64,000 nucleotides of DNA from Mycobacterium sp. NBC_00419 (lineage in GTDB: Bacteria; Actinomycetota; Actinomycetes; Mycobacteriales; Mycobacteriaceae), in the NCBI RefSeq assembly GCF_036023875.1, contig NZ_CP107931.1:3968001-4032000 (forward strand), read 5' to 3'. Shown here piece after piece: positions 63,871 through 64,000 of the stretch. A program made the position numbers and the translations under genes. Every line of letters starts with the position of its first letter. Within the stretch, counting starts at the first letter, position 1. Below the pieces are notes generated by a model. The model saw nothing but the letters and a program-made list of their open reading frames with translations, did not search any database and was not told where the DNA came from.

Positions 63871-64000
63871 ATGCTTGAGGATCTCCAGATTGGCGGCGGT
63901 GCGCACGTCGCCAAGGCCGAGTCGCTGATAGCGGTTCAGGAGACGCCGACCTACTTCGGATCGTCTGAAGCGCCACTGTTCGGTGTGGTGCACGCCCCGA
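63871..64000 (+). CDS. Alpha/beta hydrolase (serine aminopeptidase/exosortase-associated type), 3' partial
   Basis: Only 43 codons are in the window, from ATG 63871 with the strong ribosome site GGGGGA 6 bases upstream. The visible sequence AVQETPTYFGSSEAPLFGVVHAP matches the N-terminus of short-chain alpha/beta hydrolases of the kind annotated near exosortase and polysaccharide loci, where a beta strand reads FFGxxxxPLFGVxHxP. The catalytic part lies beyond the window, so activity cannot be judged. Confidence 0.6.
   Translation, partial: MLEDLQIGGGAHVAKAESLIAVQETPTYFGSSEAPLFGVVHAP

Noticed and set aside
63801..63878. A 25-residue frame overlapping the GMC stop (ATGA) and running into the hydrolase start
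   Set aside because: The positions suggest coupling, but there is no independent ribosome site or recognisable peptide, and the hydrolase has its own strong ribosome site.

Overview
The window is chromosomal DNA from a mycobacterium, probably an environmental, rapidly growing species (Mycolicibacterium type). The base composition is GC-rich, GTG starts are common, and genes are packed with 1-4 base stop/start overlaps. Diagnostic genes are mfpA beside a conservon GTPase, two MmpL transporters (one with MmpS), an MPT63-like secreted protein, an FHA-FHA-ABC exporter like Rv1747, dacB1, and a SAM-IV riboswitch before metC. From memory, the backbone order (mfp genes, OYE reductase, folD, DUF3017, methyltransferase, metX, metC, icd, trpS, YihY-type, dacB1, aminotransferase, sdhBADC, cdd, deoA, add, Rv3311-like) follows M. 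tuberculosis Rv3361 to Rv3311 with insertions. I saw no tRNA, rRNA, CRISPR array, insertion sequence or phage gene.

Layout. 1-1790: end of a conservon operon (roadblock protein, DUF742, GTPase MfpB) running into mfpA. 1797-7279: a TetR regulator divergent from mmpS-mmpL and two coupled small secreted proteins, then an MPT63-like protein. 7373-13397: quinone oxidoreductase, FHA/ABC exporter, OYE reductase, folD and DUF3017. 13452-19217, minus strand: a SAM-IV riboswitch leads metC-metX-methyltransferase followed by two PAS-GGDEF paralogues, spaced like one transcript. 19391-27886: monomeric isocitrate dehydrogenase, hydrolases, exonuclease III, trpS, a YihY-type membrane protein and dacB1. 27963-40575: a nitrogen-compound uptake and breakdown region: Lrp/AsnC regulator, class III aminotransferase, aminoaldehyde dehydrogenase, TetR regulator, polar amino acid ABC transporter, gamma-glutamyltransferase-like enzyme, DUF1275 protein, APC permease and AhpD-like protein.

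40669-47069 is a seven-gene acyl-CoA operon (two acyl-CoA dehydrogenases, two MaoC hot-dog proteins, an Ltp2-like thiolase without its cysteine, a free-standing DUF35 protein and an acyl-CoA synthetase). It parallels the igr cholesterol side-chain operon but has its own arrangement. 47066-60417: secreted GH5 glycosidase, sdhCDAB, pyrimidine/purine salvage (cdd-deoA-add), a large MmpL and an Rv3311-like protein.

60461-64000: a YdcF-like protein, then an AT-rich 324-base spacer with a good promoter candidate and a palindrome, then aldo/keto reductase, GMC oxidoreductase and a truncated alpha/beta hydrolase. This looks like the first part of an acquired accessory locus continuing past the window.

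The least conventional systems are the igr-like operon, the riboswitch-led methionine/GGDEF operon, the nitrogen-scavenging region and the right-edge accessory locus.
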